The notes beneath the pieces were generated by a model. It saw only the letters and a program-made list of their open reading frames with translations, was not told the origin of the DNA and searched no databases. Of a stretch of DNA of 64,000 bases, positions 54,963-64,000 are shown one piece after another (positions within the stretch are counted from its first letter, which is position 1; each line of letters starts with the position of its first letter). The stretch lies in assembly GCA_963576565.1 (NCBI GenBank), contig OY755047.1, forward strand, positions 25,489,171 through 25,553,170. Reading direction: 5' to 3'. Both the position numbers and the translations under genes were made by a program. This stretch comes from Aspidapion aeneum (taxonomy: Eukaryota; Arthropoda; Insecta; Coleoptera; Brentidae).

Positions 54963-55908
54963 ATCTGGGGGCATGGCAGTGCTCCTGTACCTGCTGAAAA
55001 AGACACTTCCAAACTAGTAAGAACCTTTAATTTTGAAATTTGTATTGGAGAACTTGGCTTTACTTTTACCATTTACAATTCTTTTTACAGAATACCATTT
55101 TCATGTACTTCACGTCTTCTAAAGCTCAGCTCTCTAGCGTTCCTGGAAGTGGGCAATGTTACATTTACATAACTTTACTTTTACAGGGGATGGAAGTAAA
55201 TTAAAATTTAGGTGTTTAAAATTTTTTTCTATAGTTTTAGCATAGTTCCTATCCAAAGCTCCTATCCAAAGCTCAGTTCCCTAGTGTTTCTGCTACAAAT
55301 GTTACTTCTACATAACTTTACATTTATAGAGAAGAGAATTTAATTAAAAAGGGTTTTTTTAATTTTTTTTCTATAGTTTTATTATAGTTCCTATTGGCCT
55401 TCCAAAGCTCAGGTCTCTACCTTTATAGCAGAGGGAAGCAATTTAAAACTTTGCGTTTTAAACAATTTTTCTTATAGTTTTATCATATTTTTTATCAGTC
55501 TGCCAAAGCTCAGCTCTCTAGCGCTTCTGGAAGTGGGCAGTGTTACTTTTACATAACTTTACTTGTATAGGCGAAAAGAGTAAATTATAATTTTTTGGGC
55601 TTTTTGATTTTCTTCAAGGGTTTGGTCATAATTTCTATCAGTCTGCCAAATTTCAGCTTTGTAGCATGTCTGGAAGTAAAGTAGAATTTTGATGATCTAT
55701 ACATGAGTGAGTGCAATTTTGACGTTTTTTGAAATTTCGTACCTACTTTACTACTTTATGGAAGCCCATGAAACTTGCTAAATCTATGAAGATCTACGAC
55801 TGTGCAAGGTTTGAGTTTCGTAGCTCATTCCAAAGTTAAGTTTTAGAAAGGTCAAATATGGGCTGAAATGTTTCACAAAAGTTTGCGCAAACTTGGCGGG
55901 GCACTGCA
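54963..55908 (+). mobile_element. Satellite-bearing element, copy 2
   Basis: It begins ctgggggcatggcagtgctc and ends ...ggcggggcactgcat; these termini are short inverted repeats. Order inside: the half copy of MITE C (55013-55110), about three and a half degenerate 142-bp units (55115-55600), then the unique tail with gatctatacatgagtgagtg. The same order is seen at 51500-52850. Confidence 0.7.
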
Positions 55909-55925
55909 TTAATGTATCTCACACT

Positions 55926-56464
55926 CACGGTGGATAGAATAGACCGGTGTTCGGATCTTATATATACATGTCGAATTTTCACGTCACTGGTGGTCCAGCT
56001 GATTTTTGTAAACAAAAGTTAGATATGATATGAACAACTAATATTTTTCGAATTTTTTAAAAACTAAGGCAATTTTCCTACTATTTTTTAGTATATTCTT
56101 ATAAAGTAACATTTTTCACACATACCAGTCGTTATTTTTTTTAGCCCGCTTCATTTCTCTTTACACAACAATTAAAATTCGAATAAAATAATGTGTTCGT
56201 TTCAGCGTCAAAAATCATCCGCTGACCTACATCTTTGTTTACTTCTCAAGTGCTCGGTTCACCTATAATACTAAACGATCACATTCAGTTTGACTTGTAG
56301 TTTATGTTTTGTGTAATAAAAAATAAAGCGGGCTAAAAAAAATAACTACAATACATCTAGAAAACTACATGTTATAAGGATGTACTAGAAAACAGTAGGA
56401 ACTTTTATGTAAATGTATGTATATATATATAAGATCCGAACACCGGTCTATTCTATCCACCGTG
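55926..56464. mobile_element. Foldback MITE, Mutator-like by its 9-bp TSD (copy 2)
   Basis: The element runs from CACGGTGGATAG at 55926 to CTATCCACCGTG ending at 56464, with perfect 9-bp flanks TCTCACACT at 55917-55925 and 56465-56473. Arms match those of the copy at 14220-14904, and this copy is shorter with only brief TA runs. Confidence 0.9.
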
Positions 56465-56628
56465 TCTCACACTAAACTAAACAGCATTGTTATTTAGGGT
56501 TATTTGCTATGTGTGTTTTCTTTTCTTTTGGAAATATTGTTTCTATAATGTACTATAAATAAATAAATAATTTAATAACACCCTGTAAAATTCAATTCTT
56601 GTAGATAGTAAGCTGGAAAAGGGGCAAA

Positions 56629-56778
56629 ATGGCAGGTATGGGGGGCCTGATGCCCCAAATGAATTTCAAGAAGGGTGATCATGCCAGGGTGCCGACAAGT
56701 AGCCGGTTAAAAGACGCGTTGAAGCAGCTGGAGGACGCCAAGGATGATAATGAGGTTAAGAAGGGAATTAAAGAGCTG
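56629..56778 (+). CDS. Unrecognised gene, exon 1 (start)
   Basis: Fifty codons, donor GAGCTG|gtaagt. GC-rich relative to the neighbourhood. It encodes MAGMGGLMPQMNFKKGDHAR and RLKDALKQLEDAKDDNEVKK. The ATG may be preceded by a splice site (cttgtag at 56597-56603) or lie in the first exon. Confidence 0.8.
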
Positions 56779-59700
56779 GTAAGTTAGAAAGTCTGCCGTT
56801 TTCTTATGGCGCGTTTATACTTGCGATTTTAATTTAATGTTTTATAGGCTTTGTGGAAAAATTGGATGTTACCGCCTGGGACAGATTTCTTGTGACAAGT
56901 TATTTTATTTTTTATTTAATTTTCTGTGTATAAAGTAGTGCGGCAGGGTAGTCCAGTGTAGAGACCCTGTATGCATGATATATTTTAAATATAAAGAGAC
57001 GCGACAAACTCTTCAAAGTCAAATTTATTTAAGTCAAAATCAAAGGATGAAAATATTGGTCCTCTATACTCTAGCGATGTTTAGAGAGATACGCACCTTC
57101 TGTCCTTGTCAATTCATATGCGTCGGAAAATAAAAATAAACGATTTTTAACAAAACTCATACAGGGGATGCGGACAAACGTGTTTGTTTATATGGTGCAT
57201 GATGATTGATGCCACTCACCGCTGACAATTTGAATTATTTTAGTGAAATGCCAATGAATTTGGCTAGAAAATAACATAACCAAAAAATGTTAATTTCAGT
57301 GACTTTGATGGGTTTGTCGCGTCTCTCTTTAGTAAAATTATGTCGTAGGCTTCGCGTGCAGACGATACCAGGTTCGCGTCTCAAACAACGACGCAAAAGA
57401 AAAAGTCACGTAGCCCTGCCGCGCAATTCCTTTTCAGCGTTTAACAGTCGACATCGAAATGGTGTGCGATACACATGCACACAAAAAGATCTGCCTGCAC
57501 GAAACCCATTTTGCTCTTCTTCTTTTTGTTCATGAAAATCATTCTTTATTAGATCTCTAAGAATCCTACTGTGTACAATTTATTTAGAGTACTGGATACT
57601 GAAGTTCCTCTGTAATTATTGCAATCCAGCTTGTTTATTTATGTATTGAAGATATGATTGTTATTTTTTATTCATCAGGTACTGGATGTCCATTTATGCA
57701 TTGATTGATAATATACGTAAGATTTTCTAGTAATTTCTCTGATCCATATTTGATCATTTCAGCTTATATTCCACCAGGTCCGCTAGCTTTTCCGGATTTA
57801 AGCTTTTTAATACTATTCTTTATCATTTTTTTTTTCCATGAATACTTCCTCTTCATGTACTTCTATGTCTCTCCTCGGAGAGGCTAACAAATATTCGGGT
57901 CTCGTTTCCTGCAGCAGTCCCTTGCAGTGTTCTATCTATTGTTCTGGTTTGATGATCTGAATTTTTACTTTTTATTTTGTTGGGTTTTTTACCATATTTT
58001 CATACTTCAGAACTTTACCTACCTCCTACGCGTGTATTTATATCGTGGCATTTGCGCTGGTACTTTTTTTAGCTCGATATTTTGGCATATTTGGGTTGGG
58101 GGACACAATTCAGCCTCCTGCTCATCACTTAAAAAATAGACTGGTGTACCGTCGACTATTAAGGGGCCTACAGACACGCGAGCATTTCTTGAGATTAGTA
58201 CGCGCGAACTAATCTCTGCATACATGTACGTTTGGTCTAATTGCCTACACACACGAAGACAAAATTAAACGTTCTAAACATAAACACGATATTATCAATG
58301 CGTTTTGCCTAGACACCGAGAGATTAGCACGCGTACATCGTGCGCGCCAACAAAAATTCAAGCGGCGGATATTGTTTACATACGAAGAGATTAGTATGCG
58401 TAAACTTGTACGCGCGTACTAATCTCTAGAAATGTTCGCGTTAAAGTAAAACTTTTGTTTGTTTAAGAAATGCTTTTGTAGTGTTATTATTGATGTTGTA
58501 TTTATTATTTTTTTAGGTAAAACTGTACAGCTACTCAAAAGAAAAGAAAAACAAAATTTTAATTGTCGAAACTCGTCTTACAATTTTAGAATTTTTTACA
58601 AAATACAATAACAAACGATTGTTTAAAAAATTCCTTACAGACCAGGTTACAAAAAGCAACTTAGTTCAGGACATAATCAAGACTCAGTCACAGTATATAT
58701 TAGGTAAGTACTACTAAGCATAAGACAGAATGTCAAACTAGGATGGGGTTTTTATATTATATCATATGTTTTAGTTGTTTCTGCCTTGTGTGATATTTAT
58801 AAATAATAATTTTATTGATCCATTTCTTATTTTTTCTTCATAGAATACTAGTGTTTATCTATTACTTTTAGACAAAATAAAGGAAACAGTTACGTGCGAT
58901 TTAAAACTGTGCAACGAGTTTTTACATTTTATTTCTATCGTACAGACAGCCCCCAATTACGATTACGAAAGCAACTATAGGCCATTGTTTCCGTTGTATA
59001 TGGCGTTGTTTGACAGCTTTGCTATTTATGCCAGGTATGTTAATATAATACGAAGGGACTGAGCCTGTCGTATAAGCGCAATGCTGGTGACGTGATTCCA
59101 GAGTGAGATGGGGCCGGGAGGGCAAAACCGGACAAAAACGCATTACATTGTATGGGAAAGACCTCTTTTTTGAATTAATTTAATGCTTTGAGTCAGAAAA
59201 ACGACTTTATTGAAAGTAAAGAAGTTTTTGCAATTGCTCTAAAATCTAGGAAGGTAAAATTTAATAAGAATTTTCATTTAAAGACATACTTAAACTTAAT
59301 TTAAATTAGTCTTTTTTTTAAATTTAATAAAATCTAACTATACATTTACAAGGTGTGCCAAGTTAAGTGTCCACCATTGCTAACTTTGGTATTATTAAAT
59401 ATAAAAAAAGCCTTAATTGACACACTTGTGGAATTTTTCACACTCTTTAAGATGGTCAAATCAAAAAAAAAAAACAATTAAGCATTACGTTTTCGAGTTA
59501 AAAAAATTTTTTTTAATTGAACCCTGAATTTTATAAGTTTTAAGCTTTAAATTCTAAACAAAAGTAGTTTTTGATTTTTGAAAGTTAAAAATAACGAAGA
59601 TATTTGAAATTTAAAATTACGCTTAGACTGCTTTCAATCAATACTTGCATAATTTTGAATTTAAAGTATCTTCGTTATTTTAAACTTTAGGAAAACAATT

Positions 59701-60213
59701 CAAAAACTATTTTTGTTTAGAATAGGGTATTTGACAAATTTTAGAAAAGTGTTTAGAATGATACATAGGTCGCTAATTTGCTACGCAAAATTATTAAAAT
59801 AGTATATTTTATTATGACTACATTTAAAATCAAGTTTTCTAATTTCCGGTTTGAATTTGCCCCTAAAACGCTCATTTCTAGCATGGCGTTGCAATGACGT
59901 CACAGCACAGTAAATTCGCGGACAGATACATGGCATTCAGATGTTTATTTGTTTTTGGTCTGTGTTTTTACTGTTTTTTATGTAAAAAAATGTCCTATAA
60001 GTGGTGTGTAGTGCCTCAGTGTTCGAATACTAGCATAAAAATACCTGAAAAACTATTTAATCATTTGCCTACAGCAGTAAAAGAACGGAAAAAGTGGCTA
60101 GAACTTGCTCGAAGAGACCCAAGGGTCTTATCTAATACATATTTACTTTATATTTAAAGATCATTTTGATGTGAGTATAACTAAATTGTTTCTATTAATT
60201 TTTCTCACGTTGT

Positions 60214-60286
<73 letters not shown>

Positions 60287-62458
60287 TAAATGACAATGAA
60301 ATTTTTGAGGTTATGTTTATTACAAGGGGTGAACAATTTTTAGGCGGTGCTAGGCAGTTATTAGGCAGGACTAGGAAGTACCTCTAAATGCAGGATTAGG
60401 CAGTGTCGTAGATCAAAGCAAATTGCTTTGAAGTAAAATAGTTTGTGCTTTGCTATTCACCAAAAGATATATTTTCTTGATTTAGCACAAAAAATGTCTT
60501 GCTTTTTATTTTAATGTGAAACAGAAATTGTTTTATTATAAATTGGAACTGAATTAATCTAAGGCACTATTTTCCAACAATTAAAGAAGAAAAATAAAGC
60601 CTCATTTCAAGATTAAACGCTCCATTGAACTAAAAAAAAATATTTTAATGCAAAACAAATTGTTTTAAGGTAAAACAATATATATACAATATATATGTGT
60701 TTTTATTGTTGACAAATTTTTTTACTGTGTGCAGGCTAAATGTAAGACTGAGCAGTGCATATGCAAGACTAGGCAGTGCATAGGCAGGACTAGGCAATAT
60801 CTATGCAGAACTATGCAGTGTAACCTATTCAGTAATTCAAGTATTGCTGGTCGTTGTATACTTTTTGCCTACCTGTCCTGCAATTTTTCTTAATGCTTAA
60901 AATAATAATGTTTGGGTATTTAATTGAATCTATTGTAAGTGGCATATTAAACAAAAAAGTAAAACATATAACCTAACCTCAAAATCTAAATGAGTAAAAG
61001 TAGGCGAAGAATATCGTAAAAAAACTTTCAGTTATATACAAAACAACTCATCAAATACTTAGATCAACATTTTAACGTTTTTAAATTCTGCAGAACAATA
61101 TCACTGTCGTTGGCAAAGAAGCCTGCCACCATAAAGAAATTCAGCATTGGTAAGTTGGAGCTATCGGCTTTGGAGAATCCGTTTTCCATTGAAAATGTTT
61201 TTTGTAAGCAACACACAAAATAAAATCTAATTTAGGACGATAATTCGCACTTTAAACCAAAGCAAACATTACCATCCATAAGAAAATAACACAGAAAATA
61301 GGTTAGTTTGAGGCGTTTACTGTTTTGTGACGGGGTGACGTCAAATTAAGTTTAAGTATGTTTTTAAATGAAAATTCGTATTAAACTTTAGCTTTCTAGA
61401 TTCAAGAGCAATTGCAAAAACTTCTTTACTTTCAATGAACTCGTTTTTCTAACTCAAAGCTTGCAATTAAATAAAAAAAAAGGTCTTTCCCATACAATAT
61501 AATGCGTGTTTGTCAGTGTTTTGCCCTCACTCACTCACATTCGAATTATAGGTCTATGGTTTATGCTATTTTAAAAGATTTTTAAGTGTCTCTGAAGTAC
61601 CTTTCAAATCATGTGGTTTTTTGAATTTTATTCTGTAAAGTCCAAACATTATATCTTATAGTTTAGTACCACAATGTAATGACGTTTTAAGAAATGTTTA
61701 ATCAGCAAGTAGTACAAATTAATGTAACTATTAATCAATAAACAAAAAGTATCTCACGCAGCGTATAGGACAAAGCTTTAATAGATGGCGCCAGACGAGC
61801 TCTAAAATTAAAAACAAACCAAAAAAACAAATTCTCAGAATAATCCGTTGGGTATTCCATATCTTCAATTCTTCTTAGAGAGGTTAAAACGAATAGCCAA
61901 TAATTACAATGTTAACATAAGAAGTTTTGTAACTTTGACAAAACCAGAAAATAATTTGAAGAATAAGGATTTGATGTATGTATGTATGATGTATCTACCA
62001 AATCCCGTTGACTTTATACAATGTTAATTTACACTTGAAAATAGTTAGAGATACTACCCCAAACGTCGTGTTTAAAATAAATAAACACAATTTAAGTTCG
62101 AAATTTTGTTTGTATTGAATACTTTCTTAAATTCTTCATTCGGAGATTCATAATTGGCATGGTAGCAATTTGAACTCTTCTTTGTAATTTTAGTCAAATC
62201 AAACAAGACGTTCTTCCAGAAATCGAAGAACTTAACGTGTTAATGAACCTAGTCCTGAAACAAATCCTGCCAGTTTTCGTAAAGCATCCAGCATTCCTAC
62301 AAGAAATCAAAGACAAATACGTGCAGACCCTGCTTATGTTTTCTTACATTCTCTTGTTCAATGGCAAACTCGGTTTTGACATGAGAATGAAAGTTTGTCT
62401 TATTTTTGTGTATTCGTTTAGTGTGTTAGAAGGAGATAACCTTAGTGTCTCGCAATTG
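56629..62458 (+). CDS. Unrecognised helix-rich protein gene (first 4 exons; continues past window)
   Basis: Exons 56629-56778, 58517-58703, 58872-59034 and 62194-62458 have good AG/GT borders and joining phases, giving 255 codons from the ATG. The start MAGMGGLMPQMNFKKGDHAR has a good context (aaaATGG). Downstream the protein is rich in Leu, Lys and Phe with repeated helical patterns (LVKLYSYSKEKKNKILIVE, LVLKQILPVFVKHPAFLQEI, LLMFSYILLFNGKLGFDM), suggesting an ARM/HEAT-like all-helical fold. I do not recognise the family. The last visible exon ends in phase 0 with GTAAGT, so more exons follow. Confidence 0.8.
56941..57535 (+). repeat. tRNA-derived SINE, copy 2, split by a MITE
   Basis: The head cggcagggtagtccagtg is at 56941-56958, and the rest resumes at about 57347 with cgcgtgcagacgataccagg, ttcgcgtctcaaacaacgac, body gtgcgatacacatgcac and tail gatctgcctgcacgaaaccc. 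The intervening 390 bp hold an RT scrap and a MITE. Confidence 0.75.
56992..57331. mobile_element. MITE inserted in the SINE
   Basis: Left taaagagacgcgacaaac and right gtttgtcgcgtctctcttta are inverted repeats continuing to tcaaagtca / tgactttga. The interior has a cggacaaacgtgtttg piece. About 340 bp. Confidence 0.75.
57660..57905 (-). pseudogene. RTE-type reverse transcriptase fragment
   Basis: The minus strand reads IKNSIKKLKSGKASGPGGI, a stop, AEMIKYGSEKLLENLTYIIN and GHPVPDE, the first RT blocks of RTE elements. Both ends are lost. It lies in intron 1 of the unrecognised gene. Confidence 0.75.
58155..58445. mobile_element. MITE with gagattagtacgcgcg ends
   Basis: Left cgagcatttcttgagattag followed by tacgcgcg, and right cgcgcgtactaatctctaga followed by aatgttcgcg, are inverted repeats. 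Internal copies of gagattag / ctaatctc occur four more times, giving nested hairpins. Confidence 0.72.
58517..58703 (+). CDS. Unrecognised gene, exon 2
   Basis: Acceptor attattttttttag, donor ATTAG|gtaagt. It encodes VKLYSYSKEKKNKILIVETR, LTILEFFTKYNNKRLFKKFL and VQDIIKTQSQYIL. Confidence 0.82.
58872..59034 (+). CDS. Unrecognised gene, exon 3
   Basis: Acceptor attacttttag, donor GCCAG|gtatgt. It encodes DKIKETVTCDLKLCNEFLHF, APNYDYESNYRPLFPLYMAL and FDSFAIYA. The overlapping minus-strand frame is a shadow. Confidence 0.82.
59540..59725. repeat. Hairpin inside THAP element
   Basis: ctaaacaaaagtagtttttg ... ataacgaaga (59553-59602) is inverted at 59655-59720 (tcttcgttatttt ... aaaaactatttttgtttag). 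Arms about 65 bp, spacer about 60 bp. Confidence 0.7.
59990..60175 (+). pseudogene. THAP zinc-finger exon, frameshifted
   Basis: The ATG at 59990 gives MSYKWCVVPQCSNTSIKIPE, LFNHLPTAVKERKKWLELAR and RDPRVLSNTY. The THAP order C-x4-C...W...P is visible. In the next frame FKDHFD follows, where functional THAP domains have a Cys two residues before the 'DHF' His; here that position is Phe. One frameshift and the lost third ligand make it inactive. Confidence 0.75.
60218..60285. repeat. (TA)n microsatellite
   Basis: About 34 uninterrupted TA units inside the THAP element. Confidence 0.95.
60340..60830 (+). repeat. Clusters of ctaggcagt-type short repeats
   Basis: Variants of 'aggcag(g)actaggcagt' occur about five times at 60340-60405 and about six times at 60730-60825, drifting in spacing (16-20 bp). 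They could be a degenerate minisatellite split by a later insertion. Confidence 0.7.
61540..62190. other. Intron 3 remainder, nothing clear
   Basis: AT-rich, no exon. A phrase near 62025-62080 (tttacacttgaaaa.agttag, cgt.gtttaaaataaa) also occurs near 51255-51315, so a small dispersed repeat is present. Confidence 0.4.
62194..62458 (+). CDS. Unrecognised gene, exon 4
   Basis: Acceptor tttgtaattttag, donor CAATTG|gtaagt, 88 full codons. It encodes SQIKQDVLPEIEELNVLMNL, QTLLMFSYILLFNGKLGFDM and VYSFSVLEGDNLSVSQL. It joins exon 3 across a 3.2-kb intron containing a THAP transposon. Confidence 0.82.
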
Positions 62459-62459
62459 G

Positions 62460-63400
62460 TAAGTCAAACAAAATATAAGTTTTTTTTAGTTAAGTAAAAG
62501 CGGCAAATGCAAAATGGCCGCCGTCTCGTCCTTTTTAACCATTGACATTTTTTTCTCTGGTTTAGAAATGTCTTGTCAACTGGTGTTTATTTGGATAAAA
62601 TCTAACTGTTAAAAACGGTTACACTAGTATTTACTAAAGGGTCTACAGTACTAAGTGCTACAATCCTAAGTCTAGAATTTGGTTGAAGGCTTAACTTATT
62701 TTTGCCGTGAATGCAATAGTTTTTAATATTTATATAAATTGTTCATAAAAACCTTCCGATATTGGTCATCTTTTTTCGTTGTAATAACAATTTCCTCACA
62801 ATGGTTAGAAATAAATAAAAATAATATAATATTTTGATTTAAAAATGGTCGCCATATTTAAACCTTCGAACGTCACTAGGAAATGTCGAATAAAAACGGT
62901 GTAAGTCAGCTGTCCGCTATATTTTACATGTTAATTTTTTAGACAAGTTAGCGATGATTAAACCGATGTTCGATTATTTTGGTGGATGTGTAATTGAAAA
63001 CGGTTTCTAATATATCTTGTGCTTTTTACAGTATTTAAATATTGATACGTATTTAATAGGGTAATGCATTTACAGATATAGTTTTAAGTTACTTATGTAT
63101 TATTTAGCTTTGAAAATTTTAGTATATAAGTTTTTTTATCAGTCAGTTACACGGACCAAATTTCCAAAAAATGACATTTCTAAAGTTAATTTAAATTTAT
63201 ATGAGATGAAACTCACTGAGAAATCATATTGCACATTAGTATAACCCAAATCCTTGCAGCTATTTGACCTGTGAGTATTAAAAAAATACACTTAAACCGG
63301 TCGGTATCAAGTCTATAGGCTTGATACTTAAACCCGGTCTAAAATGCTAAGTTTTAAGGTCTTAGTAAATACTGGTATTAGGGTCTTAAAATATTACTTT
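62460..63400. other. Intron after exon 4, nothing clear
   Basis: AT-rich, no further exon found before the window end. A short palindrome-like stretch lies at 63295-63345 (aaaccggtcggtatcaagtc / gcttgatacttaaacccggt). Confidence 0.4.
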
Positions 63401-63404
63401 TTCA

Positions 63405-63955
63405 TTAAGGTGCATTTCTAATCGTGTTCGCTGGCAGAGTTGCAATCCGACACACGTGCTAGGCATATGGGAATCAATGTAACCATTTCTAATGACGACC
63501 ACCGCGTCCGCTCGGTCCTTCGTGCTTGCAAGCTGCAAACTCTGCGGCCCGTGCTGGCGTCCGTGCGGCGTACCAGACATGCGCAGTTCCATCACCTAAA
63601 CGATAGGTATCGGGAATAATCTCGATCGACATCTTTTTGACTATATCTGTCTCCTATATTAGAACGAGTAAAAGAAAGATGAACATATATTAAAGGTGCA
63701 CTTTCTGCAATACCGACTTATATCCCTTGTCACTTTTATGATACAAAGGTTAATAATTGCAGACACATTGTAGGAAGAATTTGTCACTTTTTTTATTTGT
63801 CGATTGTGAGTTTTCCATTTTGAATAAGAAAAATATTTTAAAAATTTTGAAAAATATTTATTTTGTTTACAACAACATAACTTATAATTATAAACAAATC
63901 AATTACGCATGCGCTAACCACAGCACGCACGCTGGCACGCAACACGATTAGAAAT
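63405..63955. mobile_element. MITE-like element near window edge
   Basis: tttctaatcgtgttcgctgg near 63413 and the inverted ctggcacgcaacacgattag near 63930 form a TIR of about 24 bp with one mismatch cluster. The left half is GC-rich with gtgctggcgtccgtgcgg, and cgtgctggcgttcgtg recurs at 63980, beyond the apparent end, so the element may continue past the window. Confidence 0.5.
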
Positions 63956-64000
63956 GGCCTAGGCCGTGACGACTTCCGTGCTGGCGTTCGTGTCGGCCCT

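Larger units (their letters stand above)
59117..61535. mobile_element. THAP-bearing DNA transposon, about 200-bp TIRs, degenerate
   Basis: 59117-59320 and 61335-61535 match inverted: gagggcaaaac at the ends, acgcattacattgtatggga, aaagtaaagaagtttttgca, attgctct, tttcatttaaagacatactt. Between them lie a THAP exon (59990), a (TA)n tract and repeats of ctaggcagt. P-type transposases carry N-terminal THAP domains, so a P-like origin is possible. No catalytic domain is seen. It lies in intron 3 of the unrecognised gene. Confidence 0.72.

Noticed and set aside
1..64000. Bacterial features such as operons and ribosome binding sites
   Set aside because: Spliced exons, ciliary IFT46 and animal transposons show a eukaryotic nuclear genome.

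Overview
The window is a stretch of an AT-rich animal genome, almost certainly an insect. The evidence is three spliced genes with GT/AG introns and a dense load of insect-type transposable elements: mariner, DD41D mariner, pogo/Tigger, a THAP element, RTE and Jockey-like non-LTR retrotransposons, tRNA-derived SINEs and many foldback MITEs. The order cannot be fixed from the sequence; a beetle is plausible but not shown. Most long open frames here are shadows or transposon debris. The real host exons are short and were assembled by splice-site phase and family similarity.

Host genes. (1) A plus-strand CAP-domain gene related to GAPR-1/GLIPR2 has six visible exons from 3442 to 20187; its 5' end is not found. 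Its 13.4-kb intron (3668-17041) holds many repeats. (2) IFT46, an intraflagellar transport IFT-B subunit, lies on the minus strand in seven exons from 48680 down to 31731 and appears complete (about 370 aa). Its 16-codon first exon lies 11.5 kb from exon 2, and a near-palindromic RFX X-box sits about 143 bp upstream of its ATG. (3) A plus-strand gene of unrecognised, helix-rich product starts at 56629 and runs off the window after at least four exons.

Mobile elements by region. 1-3400: a dispersed repeat and a decayed internally repetitive coding sequence on the minus strand. 3880-5220: an RTE fragment. 6600-13610: three copies of one non-autonomous element, a mariner interrupted by a hammerhead-ribozyme repeat with an 8-bp target duplication, and a second hammerhead-bearing repeat. 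14220-14904 and 55926-56464: two copies of a foldback family with perfect 9-bp target duplications. 17250-18040: the RNase H end of a non-LTR element. 20255-28140: MITEs, a Tigger relic, a foldback and a tandem array. 29564-29973: two mirror-image tRNA-like genes. 37560-47850: nested retrotransposons and a DD41D mariner with about 750-bp inverted ends, all inside the long IFT46 intron. 50400-55908: satellite-bearing elements and MITEs. 56941-61535: a split SINE, an RTE scrap, MITEs and a THAP transposon inside introns of gene 3.

The most interesting items are the hammerhead-ribozyme tandem repeats (retrozyme-like), the X-box at the IFT46 first exon, the CAP gene with an apparently lost active-site tetrad, the 9-bp-TSD foldback family, the mirrored tRNA-like pair and a decayed copy of an IFT46 exon.
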